From contig JACGWO010000010.1 of NCBI GenBank assembly GCA_034509735.1, positions 12,165,193-12,229,192 on the forward strand: a DNA stretch of 64,000 bases, written 5' to 3'. Positions 11,848 to 23,474 of this stretch are shown here, in pieces (the stretch's first letter is position 1; every line of letters starts with the position of its first letter). The notes beneath the pieces were generated by a model. That model was not told where the DNA came from and did no database searches. It saw nothing but the letters and a program-made list of their open reading frames with translations. A program made the position numbers and the translations under genes. This DNA is from Sesamum alatum. Its lineage: Eukaryota; Streptophyta; Magnoliopsida; Lamiales; Pedaliaceae.

Positions 11848-12522
11848 GTATGTGGACCACTAAGGACGCAAGCCCGAGGTGGGTTCTCCTACTTCATAAC
11901 CCTCACCGATGATCATTCACGGTATGGTTATGTATACTTGATGAGGTACAAGTCTGAAGCTCTTGAGAGGCTTAAAGAATTCAGACTTGAAGTTGAGAAC
12001 CAAACGGGATGCAAAATTAAAGTCCTACGATCAGACTGAGGCAGAGAGTACCTTAGTACTGAGTTCCTTGATTATCTTAAAGAAAATGGTATAATCCCTG
12101 AATGGACACCTCCCGGGACACCACAGTTAAATGGGGTCTCTGAAAGGAGGGATCGAACCCTGTTAGACATGGTTCGATCCATGATGAGTTTTACCAAATT
12201 GCCCTTGTCCTTTTGGGGCTACGCATTGGAGACTGCAGCCAAGTTGTTAAATTTGGCGCCAACCAGTGTATTGACCCAAACGCCATATGAAATATGGCAC
12301 GACAAGCCTGCGTCCTACAACTACTTGAAAGTATGGGGTAGCCCCGCATACGTCAAGAGGCTAGTGGGAGACAAGCTAGAATTGAAATCTAGTTTATGCA
12401 GTTTCGCTGGATACCCCAAGGAAACTACAGGTTATTATTTCTATGACCCCTTGGAGCCAAAGGTGTTTGTTTCAAGGAACGCAGTGTTCTTGGAACAAGG
12501 TTCCAGAGGATATCCAACCTGA
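11848..12522 (+). pseudogene. Copia integrase, 5'-truncated
   Basis: Recognisable integrase core resumes at CGP and runs through DDHSRYGYVYLM, an in-frame stop where LRSD.G is expected (about 12035), then PGTPQLNGVSERRDRTLLDM with the conserved Glu of the DDE triad. Conserved integrase C-terminal motifs (WGSPAYVKRL, FxGYPKET) follow to about 12460. The enzyme would join element cDNA to host DNA. The first catalytic Asp is lost at the upstream junction. The frame breaks again near 12500 at the linker to RT. Confidence 0.88.
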
Positions 12523-13560
12523 TGAATTGATCCTTGAGGAGTCAAGTGATGGAAACCAGTCATCAGTGGAAGCCGCAGATTCCTCACTTAGAGGATTCAG
12601 GATAGATACCCGAAGGGCTGACCAACCTCGAGAAGTCCAGCATGCTAGGCATGAAGGACGGCCTCAGGAAGGGCCAGCCTCGGTACCTGAACCGCCAGCT
12701 CCTATACAGTCAGTGTCCACAGTCACCACTGACGTTCCCGTTCTCCGTAGGTCAGCTAGAGAGTCTCGACCTCTGGTGAGATATGGCTTTCTCAACACGA
12801 CCAGTTTATTGGATAAGGATCCTAAGACATATGGGGAAGTGATGTCTGACGTCGTCTCCGGGAGATGGCTTGAGGCCATGAAAACCCAAATGGACTCCAT
12901 GCATGAGAACCAAGTCTGGACACTTGTAGACCCACCGAAAGGGGTTAAGCCAGTTGGCTGTAAGTAGTCTATAAGCGCAAACTTGGCATTGATGGAGAGG
13001 TCACAACCTTTAAGGCTAGGCTAGTAGCAAAAGGGTACACTCAACGACCCGGGGTCGATTTTGAGGAAACCTACTCGCCAGTAGCCATGGCCAAGTTTAT
13101 TCGGATCCTGCTTGCCATAGCAGCATGGTATGACTATGAGATATGGCAAATGGACGTCAAAACGGCTTTTCTTAATGGTTTCGTTGAGGAAGAGATCTAT
13201 ATGGATCAGCCGGAGGGTTTTCACGGTTACCGAAAAAGTACAGAAGGTCTGTCGTCTCCAAAAGTCCATCTATAGCCTCAAACAAGCATCCCGAAGTTGG
13301 AACATTCGCTTTGACGAAGTCATACGGGGCTATGATTTCATCAAAAAATGAATCCGACCCTTGTGTATACAAGAAGGTCAGTGGGAGCTCTATAGTGTTC
13401 CTAGTGCTTTATGTGGATGACATTCTACTCATAGGAAATGAAGTTAGAATGTTGGGTGACACAAAAGCATGGTTATCGACTCAGTTTTCTATGAAGGATT
13501 TGGGTGAAGCCTCCTACATTCTCGGATGGACAACTCCAAACGAGGATTCCTTCCCATAAG
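12523..13560 (+). pseudogene. Copia reverse transcriptase
   Basis: An acidic linker (12523-12780) leads into the RT domain. Motifs seen are the start of RT with a stop in place of Trp at 12965-12967, ARLVAKGYTQRPGVDF at about 13015, QMDVKTAFLNG at about 13149, and the catalytic YVDD at 13410-13421. Frame changes occur in short homopolymers near 13220 (T run) and 13346 (A run). At about 13525 the sequence jumps from the ASYILG motif straight into the MDNSKRG motif, so roughly 40 codons of connection domain are deleted. The polymerase core is recognisable but dead. Confidence 0.9.
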
Positions 13561-14311
13561 GCATGGGATCGAGTTGTCCAAGAAACAGTCTCCGCAAACT
13601 GATGAGGAACTTGAAAAGATGAAAATCATTCCCTATGCTTCTGCCGTAGGAAGCATCCAATATGCGGTCCACTGCACTAGACCTGACGTCGCTTACGCTT
13701 TGAGTATAACGAGCAGATATCAGTCCTGTGCAGGAGAGGAACATTGGAATGCAATCAAGGGCATCCTTAAGTACCTGAGGAGGACTAAGGAAATGTTTTT
13801 AGTCTATGGCAACGGAGAACTGATCCTGGAAGGCTTTAGCGATGCTAGCTTCCAGGCTGATGACGATGATGCCAAGTCTCAATCAGGTTATGTATCCAGG
13901 ATCCATGGAGGGGTGGTGGCATGGAAAAGTTCCAAGCAAGCAACCACTGCCGATTCCACTACAAAGGCCGAATACATAGCAGCTTCAGAAGCTGCCAAGG
14001 AAGCGGTTTGCATGAGAAACTACATCGAAGAGTTGGGTGTGGTGCCTAGCATCGCCGAGCCCGTTGTCATCTTTTGTGATAACAACGAAGCAATAGCGCA
14101 AGCAAAGGAATCGAGATCTCATCACCAATGCAAACACATTCTTAGATGCTACCACCTTCTAAGAGAAACGGTAGGAAGAGGTGACGTTCGGATGGACCGA
14201 GTCAACTCAGCAGACAACACAGCAGATCTACTGACAAAGCCTATGCCGCAGAGCGCTCATACGCAACATCTTGAGAAGATGGGGATTAGGCATATGGGCG
14301 ATTGGCTTTAA
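13526..14311 (+). pseudogene. Copia RNase H domain
   Basis: A 261-codon open frame in step with the thumb-side motif MDNSKRGFLPIRHG. It then carries the copia-type RNase H, with the Asp of FSDASFQ, the Glu of KAEYIAASEAAKEA, and the Asp of IFCDNNEAIA. The C-terminus ends NTADLLTKPMP...HMGDWL, the usual end of plant copia polyproteins, 4 bp before the polypurine tract. It would degrade the RNA template during reverse transcription. The domain is the best preserved of the element but has no own start, since its upstream partner is deleted and out of frame. Confidence 0.9.
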
Positions 14312-14315
14312 GGTC

Positions 14316-14326
14316 AAGTGGGAGAT
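14316..14326 (+). other. Polypurine tract
   Basis: AAGTGGGAGAT directly before the 3' LTR, the plus-strand primer of the element. Confidence 0.9.
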
Positions 14327-15499
14327 TGTTAGAATTGGTGACCATGTAGCCAATCTTGGTAGGCGAATTATAACCTATGTCTGAACAATTTCGAAGTTTT
14401 AATAAAACCTTAATGAATAAGAAGTGAAGTTCATTTGGCATATAATTTCTTTGTGTTCACTTTATCTGCTTTATAACTGTTCGCTACACAAATAAAGCCT
14501 ACAGACTGAAATCATACTTCGGGGACTGGGACTACGCTTGGAGGTAGGTCCATGAAATCAGTCCCGCGAACTAGTCTGAAAATCTCCAAGTCAAGGAATC
14601 TCAAAAAATGGGCACAGAGGTTCCCCTTGAGACTTACACTAAGCATCTGCTGTCGTGTTTCATCGACGGGTGACGAGGGTCGTCTAAGCAGTGTTAGTGG
14701 GTTGGCTTGCTGGGGGAGCATCTTACGGAGGACCTTGAGTAGGGTCGGTTAGGTATGACGTGAGTTCCCAGTTCCAAACGGTACAGGTCAAGTCCTTTGA
14801 CTCTATCTTAGGTATGGTGAGAGATTGCCAAGATGCACTTGAGTAGTCCTAAGCCATATCTAGTGCAGCCGCGGTGTACAACGTGACAGTAGTTTCCAAG
14901 AAAGGATTTGTCTCCTGTCAAAAGGTTGACAGTTGTGTCTCACAAATACTTTGTGTGTCTTGTCCCTAAAATCTATGGCCACAGTAACTGAACATAAGGA
15001 AAACTTTTCTTTGCGGTGTTTAGTAGAGGACAGACCGACACTTAGGTACAAAATGGGTGCCTACGTAATCCATGCCCTAGACCCTAAGTGGTGAGACCGT
15101 AGACGGAAGGATTGATGTACTGTAGAGCCTAAATGTTTATCCCCACGCATATTCACCTAGTCTCTAGTGCCATGGACCGTTGCTAGACGGCCACCCATGG
15201 TAACGGGCGAATTCTAGGAATCCAACCAAGTCTAGCTGAAGGTGAACCTAAAGAGTCACACACAATCCGCACACATAACGTATTTAATTTGGAATTAAAT
15301 ATTTGGAGAAATGGCCCGATTAAATTGGATTTAATCGGGTCCTTATTTTCTTTGGAAGAATTAATTCCTTTTATTAGATAAAAGGGATTTATCTAATAAA
15401 TTAGATTTATTAGAAATTAATTTAATAGAGCTTGGAATAAATATTTATATTTAATATATTTATTGCCCTTTGGAGTATTTAAATTCACTACAAAAAAAG

Positions 15500-15960
15500 G
15501 CTTATTTGGGACAGATATTGAGACGGAATTTTCGACGAAAATTCGTGCTAATAAGATTTCCGACAAACTTTCCGACGGATGTGGGACGAAACGGTCACCG
15601 TTTCAAAAAGGCATATCAGAAAATATTTCCGACGAACGTTCCGACAAAAATGCATTTCTGTCGGAATATTTGTAACGGAGTTCCGACGGTCCATTAATGT
15701 TGTCGGAACTTTCGTCCATAGGACGAAAATATGTTTTTTTTATTTGGAATGAACGTTGGAACATATTTTGGGACCAAAAATTGGGGATTTGCAATAAATT
15801 TTGAACAAAAAAAAATTATATAGTATCGTCGGAATATCCGTCGAAAAATTTGTCAGAAAATTGATCAAAAAAATTGTGACATAATGTGTGGTGGAACGTT
15901 CATCGGAAAGTTGATCCAAAAAATTGTGACGAATATTTCATCATCGAAAAATATTTGTCA
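15500..15960. repeat. CACTA left subterminal repeats
   Basis: Recurrent TTCCGACGRA-like and inverse motifs, matching those at 20980-21500. In En/Spm-type elements such motifs bind the element's DNA-binding protein. Confidence 0.75.
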
Positions 15961-16249
15961 AAAACCATCCCAAAATTAATTTGAGAATTGAAAAGAATTA
16001 GAGACGGATTATAAATCAAAATTGTCACAATTTCAATCCAAAATATTCCGATGTAATTTGCGACGATTGTCATCCCGAAATCCATCCCAAATATTTATTA
16101 AGTTTTATAAAAAATATTATTTTTATTTTTTAATATTTTATTAAAAATAATTTTTTAGAAACCACATTTTATCCATTAAAATTATAACTAATTGCCAAAA
16201 GTAAATATTGTCGTTTTACAAAGCATATAAAACAAAAATTAAAATAAAT

Positions 16250-18000
16250 CCTAATCTAGACGCGCTGACGGCAGCTCGTCCCCCGGCTCCGCATCTACAG
16301 CATCCTCGGTTACCGACTGCGCTGCTCCCTCGACTGGGTCATCAGTGGTCGACTGCACCTCAAAAAATATCTATCAAATTGTCATACTTAAATACTTGTC
16401 AAATTGAAACAGATTATAATCCAACCAAAACAAATCATGAATGAACCAACTTAAATAGAATGAAACAGGTATCATTAATTAGAATTGTTTAAAAACTATA
16501 TGTTCAAGAACATAGAATGAAACAGGTATCATTAATCATAATTAATGTAGCTTTAAAAACTTCTACATGTTTCCACGGAAAATGCTTTTGTATCATTAAT
16601 CTGATTTCCTTCCTGACAGTCCTTTTGTTCAAGAAGATGCCACTACATCTAAAGGTACCATTTTCATTTTTCACACACAAATTATATACATGATATAGAT
16701 TTCATTTAGGATGCGATTACCGCATCATATCCTTGACAGACTGATACTGCTCCTTATATATGCAGCATGCATGGACATCTTCCCAGGGAATGTCCAAGCA
16801 ATCACGAGTGTGAAAACAGAAGCCACATTTGAAAGGCCGTAATAAGTTCTCAAAAGTTCTGCAACTCAGATAACATTTGGAACAAACATGTAGATACTAA
16901 TAACAGGATTCTTGTTCTCTACAAGTAGATCATCCAAGTAAAAAGAGAGACATCAGAGACAATTCACTTTAACTAAAATGTGATCTACAAAAAATTAGAA
17001 AAAGATTTCTGCACAATACAACATCCGTTACAAGATAAGAAGGGAGAGTATACCTCACACTTCATTCATGAGGAGGTGTTCAAGACCTTATTACTCAACT
17101 TTTCCAAATCACTTTGATGCTTAACTTTGATCAACGCCTATGTTTGTCATAATGTATACCACTTATTCTTTTCCTTTTTTCAATTGCCAAAGGATGTTCA
17201 GAGTTATCTCATAAACATGAAGAATCTATAATAAGTCAATTTTTCTCGATTATTTGTGATGCATTCAGAAAAAATACATAAGTTATCTAATAGACAATTA
17301 ATGTGATTAATAACATATATTATAATCTAAACTAAATGCAACTATTTTACTCAGTTGCAAAAGTTACAACCTAAAACTCAAATTAGAAAACTCAACAGTG
17401 AAATAGTTTGTAGCAAACTATACAGAACTCTGAAATATAGTCAAATTGGAAATAAGTAAAACTAACCTTACAGACTGAGATCCATTTGGAAACATAATGA
17501 CTAAAATCCTGTGACTTCAACAGGTTTAATTATAAATCCGAACGACATCAACTGTAAAATAGTGAAGTCAGGGGAAATGTTTCAGCTTTCTACTGGATTC
17601 TTGCAAGTTATACTCCAGACGTGGACAGTCCAGGAAATACCCTACATTACCTAATTAGAAGCACACATGTGTCCAAGTAATACAAGAAAAAGCAATAATA
17701 CAGTCTTGAAGATCACTGAACTAGAGAAGGAAAAGGATAAAAACGTTTATGACATACAACAATTGCAAAACAGCCAAAAGAAGATCACTGAAGATCTAAC
17801 TAGAAATTAGAACTCACCTTGTGAGTGAGCAGCGGCAGCGACGGCAGAGTGTGCAGCGGCGCGGGGGAGTGAGCAGCGCGCGGTGAGGGCGGAGTGAGCA
17901 ACGGCGCGGTGGCGACAGAAGGAGCAACGGCGGCGGAGGAGGCGGAAGGAACAGCAGAGAGCATAGAGAAGGAAAGAGGGAAAAAATGGAAGGTAAGGGG
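16250..18000 (-). pseudogene. Second CACTA gene or captured host gene (spliced, unidentified)
   Basis: On the minus strand I can see an ordered set of exon-like blocks. The first exon ends at 17819 after LLTHK, before a GTGAGT donor. Its Ala/Pro-rich start follows a pyrimidine-rich leader, with a Met near 17963. A 42-bp exon at 17467-17508 (DFSHYVSKWISVCK) lies between CAG and GTTAGT. An exon at 16721-16858 follows TTGCAG and precedes GTAATC, and includes FKCGFCFHTRDCLDIPWEDV and YKEQYQSVKDMM. A last acidic exon (about 16250-16345) reads VEGAAQSVTEDAVDAEPGDE before a stop at 16250-16252. I do not recognise the protein. It may be the element's accessory DNA-binding protein or host sequence picked up by the CACTA. 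Exon borders are inferred from splice consensus and reading frame only. Confidence 0.45.
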
Positions 18001-18485
18001 AAATGAGAAAAAAAAAATAAAGAGAGAAGAAAGAGAGGAGAGAGGCGGCGTAAAGAGAGAAGACAAGTAAAAAATTAAGTTAAAAAAGAGAAGGAACCGG
18101 GGGGAAGAGAAGAAAAAGGGGGGAAAAATTATGGGAGGGAAAAGTTATTTTAAATTCGTTCGAAATAGGTACCAAATTCGTTCCAAATTCGTTCCAAAAT
18201 TAATCAAAAGTATTTTATTAATTATTTAAAAATTTTAAAAAAATCAAATAATATGTTTAGGATCATTAATTATTCATCATTGAGTAATAAATTGATATTA
18301 TAACATAATTGAATGACATATATGAAATAATATTTTGTTAGCATCAATTATCGTTATGATGCATTATTCAGTCGAACCATCCAATTTGACAACTGACCGT
18401 TAGATATGATCATCTTGATAATCAATTTAGTTTAGCATTGTACACATATACAAAATATTGTAATAAATAATAATTTAAATTTAAT

Positions 18486-20530
18486 CTAATTTGAATTGGT
18501 GTCTGGTTCTTCACCTTCCTCATCTATTTCATAGTCCTTGAAACTCTCTTCTTCATCCTCGTCTTTGTCCTCTTCATCAGGTCGGGATGTTCCGGCTCTG
18601 TGTTGCATAGCTAAAGAGACGTAAACCACCCAATTTCCTCGACAATGTATGCCTCAACAATCGACGCCTCAACGTGTGCTTTGTTCTTCACTTTCTTCTT
18701 CAATTCACGTAGGAACTTATACATATATATATATATATACAAAATTCAGCATGTAAACTTTACAAAACTAGGCATATCACTAATTATTTAGCACAACTGT
18801 ATGATAAAACAATTCGGCATAGCATTCGGTTTGCGTTCGTCAACCTCAAGCTCTGGGCGATTACATATGATCGCCAAAATCTTTCCATGCTTTCATATTG
18901 TCCTTTGTTTTCCCCTTTATATCCATGATGGTGTTGAAGATGTTATCAAACACTTTTTTCTTAATGTGTATCATATCAAGGTTGTGATGTATCAAGTGCA
19001 TGATCCAATATGTAAGATCCCAGAAGATGCTTTTCTTAGTCCACTTGTGATCAGTGCCGTAGCCTGGTGGATTTGTTAGCGATTCTTCAACTGCAACACT
19101 AAACTCTTCCACCCAATCACGGATCTCCTCTCCAGTCAGCCTAGGTCTTGCAATGTTTCTTTCTTGACGATTTCTTGTGAAAGTCTTCTTATTCCTCCGA
19201 TATGGATGGTCTTGTGGGAGAAATCATCTGTGGCAATCAAAGTAGCACGCCTTCCTCCCATGCTGCAGATGGAATGCCCGCGTGTCATCCATACAAATAG
19301 GGCAACCCATAATACCTGCGGTACTCTATCCAGGCGCCATGCCATAGGCGGGTAGGTCATTCACAGTCCACATCAAAGCCGCATGCATCATGAATGTCTG
19401 ATTAGTGGCGTGGTCGTGCGTCCGTACACCCACATGCCATAATTGAAGCAATTCCTCGATCAACGGCTCCAGGTACACATCGATCAAACGCTTCGGATTG
19501 GACGGGCTAGGGATCACCATCGTCAGAAACATGTACTCAAACTTCATACACATTCTCGGTGGAATATTATATGGTGTAAGTATAATTGGCCAACATGAGT
19601 AAGTCTGGCCTTACTGCCCGTGAGGGGCAAACCCATTTGTGCAATAACCCAGTCATATGCTCCTCCGTCGTTGGTGAAGCATACAACCTTTGTAAACATG
19701 GGGTAAGTGGCAAGTACCTAAGAACGGCATACGGGGACTTCTTATGACGGGGGTTCCGATCCCGGGTGGGTTTATACCTAGGATCACCGCAGAACTTGCA
19801 GTACTCCAAATCAATGTCTTCCTTCCATTACAATATGCAACCATTCTTACACGCATGAATTTTCTCGACCGATAAACCCAAATCCCTTATCATCTTTTTG
19901 GTGTTGTAGTAATCTGAGGGAAGAGTGTGATCGCGGGGTAATAAATCACTCGCCCACTAGGACACCTGATCGTAACATCTTTCGGACATGTTGTGCTCGG
20001 CCTTGATGTTCACCAGCCTCGCCACGACCGCCAATTGGGATTGATCACACCCGCTATATAAGGGTTGATCGGCCGCGTGCACTATATCAAAAAATCGATC
20101 TGATAAGCCGGATATATCATCGTCGTACGAACTAGGGCCGGCATTACCTGGTCCTCTGGTCCCAGCTGCATCATGAACCATCCTCTGGTCCCAATTCATC
20201 TGCTCATAATCACCCCATTGCGTCGCCATGTCTGGTGCAACAGGAGTCGCCGCACGAACCGGTGTGGGTTGATTATCATAGTACTCCAACACTTGTGCCT
20301 CACTATGGGCAGTCTAATTGTAGTATCCCTCCACAAAACCCTTCATACATATGTCGTACATAACCTCATCCGTCGTTTTAAACTTATGGTTTCTGCACTT
20401 ACGACAGGGGGCACCTAATTTTATCTCCTCTCATGTGTGTACGCTGAATCTTAGCCCAATCTATGGAATCCCGAACACCGTCCTCAAACTCCTGCCAAAC
20501 AGCAATATTCCCCCGCAGATATTTTCTCAT
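18486..20530 (-). pseudogene. TNP2-like CACTA transposase (broken)
   Basis: This is the transposase relic of the CACTA element, read leftward from a Met near 20530. N-terminal motif RGDKIRCPC.K, then the spacer VLEYYDNQPTPVRA..., the YCKFCGDPRYKP zinc-like motif, PLTPCLQRLYAS, the highly typical MKFEYMFLTMVIPSPSNPK, LQLWHVGVRTHDHAT, MWTVNDLPAYGM, and NPPGYGTDHKWTKKSIFWDL. An acidic tail (DEEDKDEDEEE) ends at a stop at 18486-18488. These fit the Transposase_21 (TNP2) family. The frame is broken repeatedly: an extra base near 20415, a stop for Trp near 20315, and shifts near 19900, 19560, 19330 and 19130. It would have cut and moved CACTA ends in the nucleus. Confidence 0.9.
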
Positions 20531-20817
20531 ACATCCAACTCCTAGATTGTCTTAACATTTTTACCTAATTATATAAAACTATATGCTTAGACATATTACC
20601 TACAAATACTTCAACAATTATATATAAATTCTAAATTAAATATTTAATACACAATTAATTATATAAGACATTAAAACCAAGAACAACATGAGAGACTTAA
20701 ATTAAATGGTTACATTATTAATTTATTAATTACCTGATGATAACGATGGACGCCCTCCAACTCAATTTTTCAAAAGAAAATAGCCGATCACAAGTTCTGG
20801 AATGCGCAAATTCGATA

Positions 20818-20862
20818 TATGTATATATGTATATATATATATATATATGTACATATATATAT
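20818..20862. repeat. (AT)n-rich microsatellite
   Basis: Alternating TA/TG run upstream of the transposase relic inside the CACTA element. Confidence 0.85.
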
Positions 20863-20979
20863 GATGTAATTGAAAAGTTGATATGTATATTTCAGATTTG
20901 AGAGGTTAATTTGAAAGGTAGAATGCAAGTGATGGGAACATAAATGAGAGGTAGCACTCAAATACATATTGTTATTTGG

Positions 20980-21520
20980 AATGAATTTTCAGACGGATTT
21001 TCCGACGGATTTATTAATTGTAATATAGCCGTTAGACCATTTTCCGATGGTTTTTGGGAACGACATTTCTGATGACACAACCTATCCGTTACAAAAGTTT
21101 GAGACCATCATTTGACGTTGGAAATTCTGTTCTCAAAATATTATATTTAGCGATAAAAGTTCCGACGGATTGTCATCGGAACATTGTTTTGGTGCCTTAC
21201 AGTCGCAAAAAATTTTCAAGTGGTCGGAATTCTGTCGGAACGTTCCGACGACCAGTACGCCGTCGGAAACTCCGTCCCAAACTTGGAGAAAAGAAATATT
21301 TCCGACAAATCCGACAATTAGCAACGAACATCTTTTCATATTTTCCGATGGAATGTGCGACGACTGTATCCTTTTTCCGACGAATTGTTCAATTCCTCCG
21401 TCTATTAAAGGAATCCGTCGAAAATTCGTAAAATGCGTTATAAAGACGTCGGAAGTTGGGACAGATTTTGCGACCACTGTTGGCCGTCCCAAATTTCCGT
21501 CCCAATAAACTGTTTTTTTT
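20980..21520. repeat. CACTA right subterminal repeats
   Basis: Dense TCCGACG and CGTCGGAA motifs in both orientations, mirroring the left end. This region should also hold the transposase promoter. Confidence 0.75.
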
Positions 21521-22300
21521 GTAGTGAAATGGGATTTAAATATTTCATTAAATTAATCAATTGTTGAGATTAAAGGGAGGAATCAATGGCTAAGATTGAT
21601 TTGACCAAGAAGCTAGAATTTGACTAGGATTTTATTAGGTCAAATCCTATTCATAGAGGAGTCTTCGAAGTGTAGAAAACTAGAAGAGGAATAGGATTCC
21701 TCCTCTATAAATACTCCTAAGTATCCACTTTGAAGAAGATGATGAATCTTGAAACACACACACACACTACTCGTCTCTCTTCCTCTGCCTCTCGGCCGCA
21801 CCTCTCTCCTCCTCTTCCAAGAAACTCTTTTCTTGTTCTTTTGTTTGACAATTGAACATCAAGGAACATTGATCTCGTTTATCAATAACGTTTGATCGAT
21901 CCGTCCTCTCCAAAAAATATACTTGTTCTTTCGCTAGCACGAGGATCAAGATATGTGGGCGGATTGCGTGTACGAATTAGAGGGTCTCCTATACGAGATC
22001 TTGGAGCAAAACAGGGAACAACGCGAGTACCGGTTTGAAGACGAAAACGACAATCGGTAGGTTTTCGGTTTATGGTTTTCGTCCCTCTTTTCTTTTAAAC
22101 CCTATAGCCTCTATGATTATTTTATATGCTTTTATTGTTCATGAGATACACTGAACGCCCGGGAGGTTCAAGGGAACACCCCTTGAACGTGTTTACATAT
22201 CGTTCATGCATGTTTAATTATTGCAAATCCTTTTATTTTTCCGCGCTTCTGCATTCGCGCTACTCCCAGGCACGATCCACACGCCTTTACTAAGCTTTCA

Positions 22301-22305
22301 TGAAG
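22301..22305. repeat. Target-site duplication TGAAG (right copy)
   Basis: Matches 4599-4603. Confidence 0.92.
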
Positions 22306-23474
22306 CACCCAACCTCCAAAACCCTACCCCAAGTTGACAATTGGTAATGTGCTGTAAAATATGTCTGGATTATAAATTTGAATGCTGCTGTTTACCACAA
22401 CATATATGATTTCATGGTTTTAATTTTACAAACCTTTTACTTTGTAGTTGTTGGTTCTTGTTATAGTCATGCCCTAATGCTAATTTTGGCTACTCTGATT
22501 TCTGGAGATTCTAAGAAAATTGAAACATGAAAATATAATAGCAATGCTGGACTCATTTGAGAGCCCACAAGAGTTTGGTGTATCAACTTATACCGATGTT
22601 AAATGATTGACCTTACAGTTTATTGTTCTCACATAATTGCATATATTTTTATTAATGTAGTTATTATAACAAATTATACAAAGGTGAAACTACATGTCCC
22701 AAACAATTATATGAAATTGTCGAATTGCATGAAAAATTATGATATGAAAAGCCGTTACAGAGAAGCATCAAATTTATTATTAAAACGATCTAATTAACTT
22801 TATCAATCCTATTAAATTATTCTTAAGATAATGATTATTGTGCATAATATTATTTAATCAATATGTAATTATTATTCATAAAAAATAAAAAAAATATTAT
22901 TAAAGTCATCTATGTTTATTATCAAAGTGATGATTGTTTACTTTAAATATTCCCTTTCATTTTGCAAACGATAATAAGTAATGTACATAATATTATTTTA
23001 TCAAAATATTATTATTATTATTCATGACAAAGAAAAAAATACCTAATGTGCTAGTAATTATTATTAATAAAAAGAAAAGTTTAATTAAATGGACAAAATA
23101 AAAATACAACTTAATAACATTAATATATTAAATTATTAAACCCACCTAACAATAATTAAATATTAATATATACATATACACATTAAAATACAAACAAAAG
23201 AACATGATGTGACAATGAACAGTATTTTTTGTCCCCCAAATATACAACACAATACATACAACATCTTCTTTACACTATTTTAAACTATCTCCAAAAACAA
23301 ACCCAAACATACACCATTTTCTAACACGCACTTATTTATCTCTATTTTTCTCTCTGTATCTCCAAAACCCAAAACAAAACACTATGCAGGTTTTCGGTTT
23401 AATAGTATAGATTTGACAATTGGAACCAAAAGTCTATTGAGGTTTCACAACCAAGAGGTTGTGACTTCGAATCC
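22306..23474. other. AT-rich intergenic stretch
   Basis: This is the right flank of the copia insertion. No gene is seen. A tRNA-B-box-like string (GTGACTTCGAATCC) near 23460 may be a SINE scrap but has no clear borders. Confidence 0.55.

Larger units (their letters stand above)
15486..21526. mobile_element. CACTA (En/Spm) transposon, 6.0 kb
   Basis: The termini are CACTACAAAAAAAGG and its inverse TTTTTTTTGTAGTG. The 3-bp duplication is AAT (15482-15484 and 21528-21530) if one complementary T/A pair is added to the ends. Both ends (to about 15960 and from about 20980) are packed with TCCGACG/CGTCGGA motifs in both orientations, the usual transposase-binding subterminal repeats. The interior holds a TNP2-type transposase relic (18486-20530, minus) and a second spliced gene-like region (16250-18000, minus). 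Confidence 0.93.
4604..22300 (+). mobile_element. Complete, defective Ty1/copia element with nested insertions
   Basis: The order is LTR (4604-6596), Met primer site, leader, gag, protease, integrase, reverse transcriptase, RNase H, polypurine tract and LTR (14327-22300). The integrase-before-RT order identifies Ty1/copia. TGAAG duplications flank it. Later events are a hAT-like insertion at 8247-9371, an LTR piece substituted inside pol at 11078-11847, and a CACTA transposon at 15486-21526. Stops, frameshifts and deletions in every domain mean it cannot move on its own. Without the nested material it would be about 9.7 kb. Confidence 0.93.
14327..22300 (+). mobile_element. 3' LTR split by a CACTA transposon
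   Basis: LTR sequence runs 14327-15484 and resumes at 21528, ending CTTTCA at 22300 before the TGAAG duplication. After removing the CACTA unit it aligns along the 5' LTR, but lacks about 28 bp (near 14716) and about 36 bp (near 14800). The palindrome at 14973-14984 carries one substitution. Confidence 0.92.
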
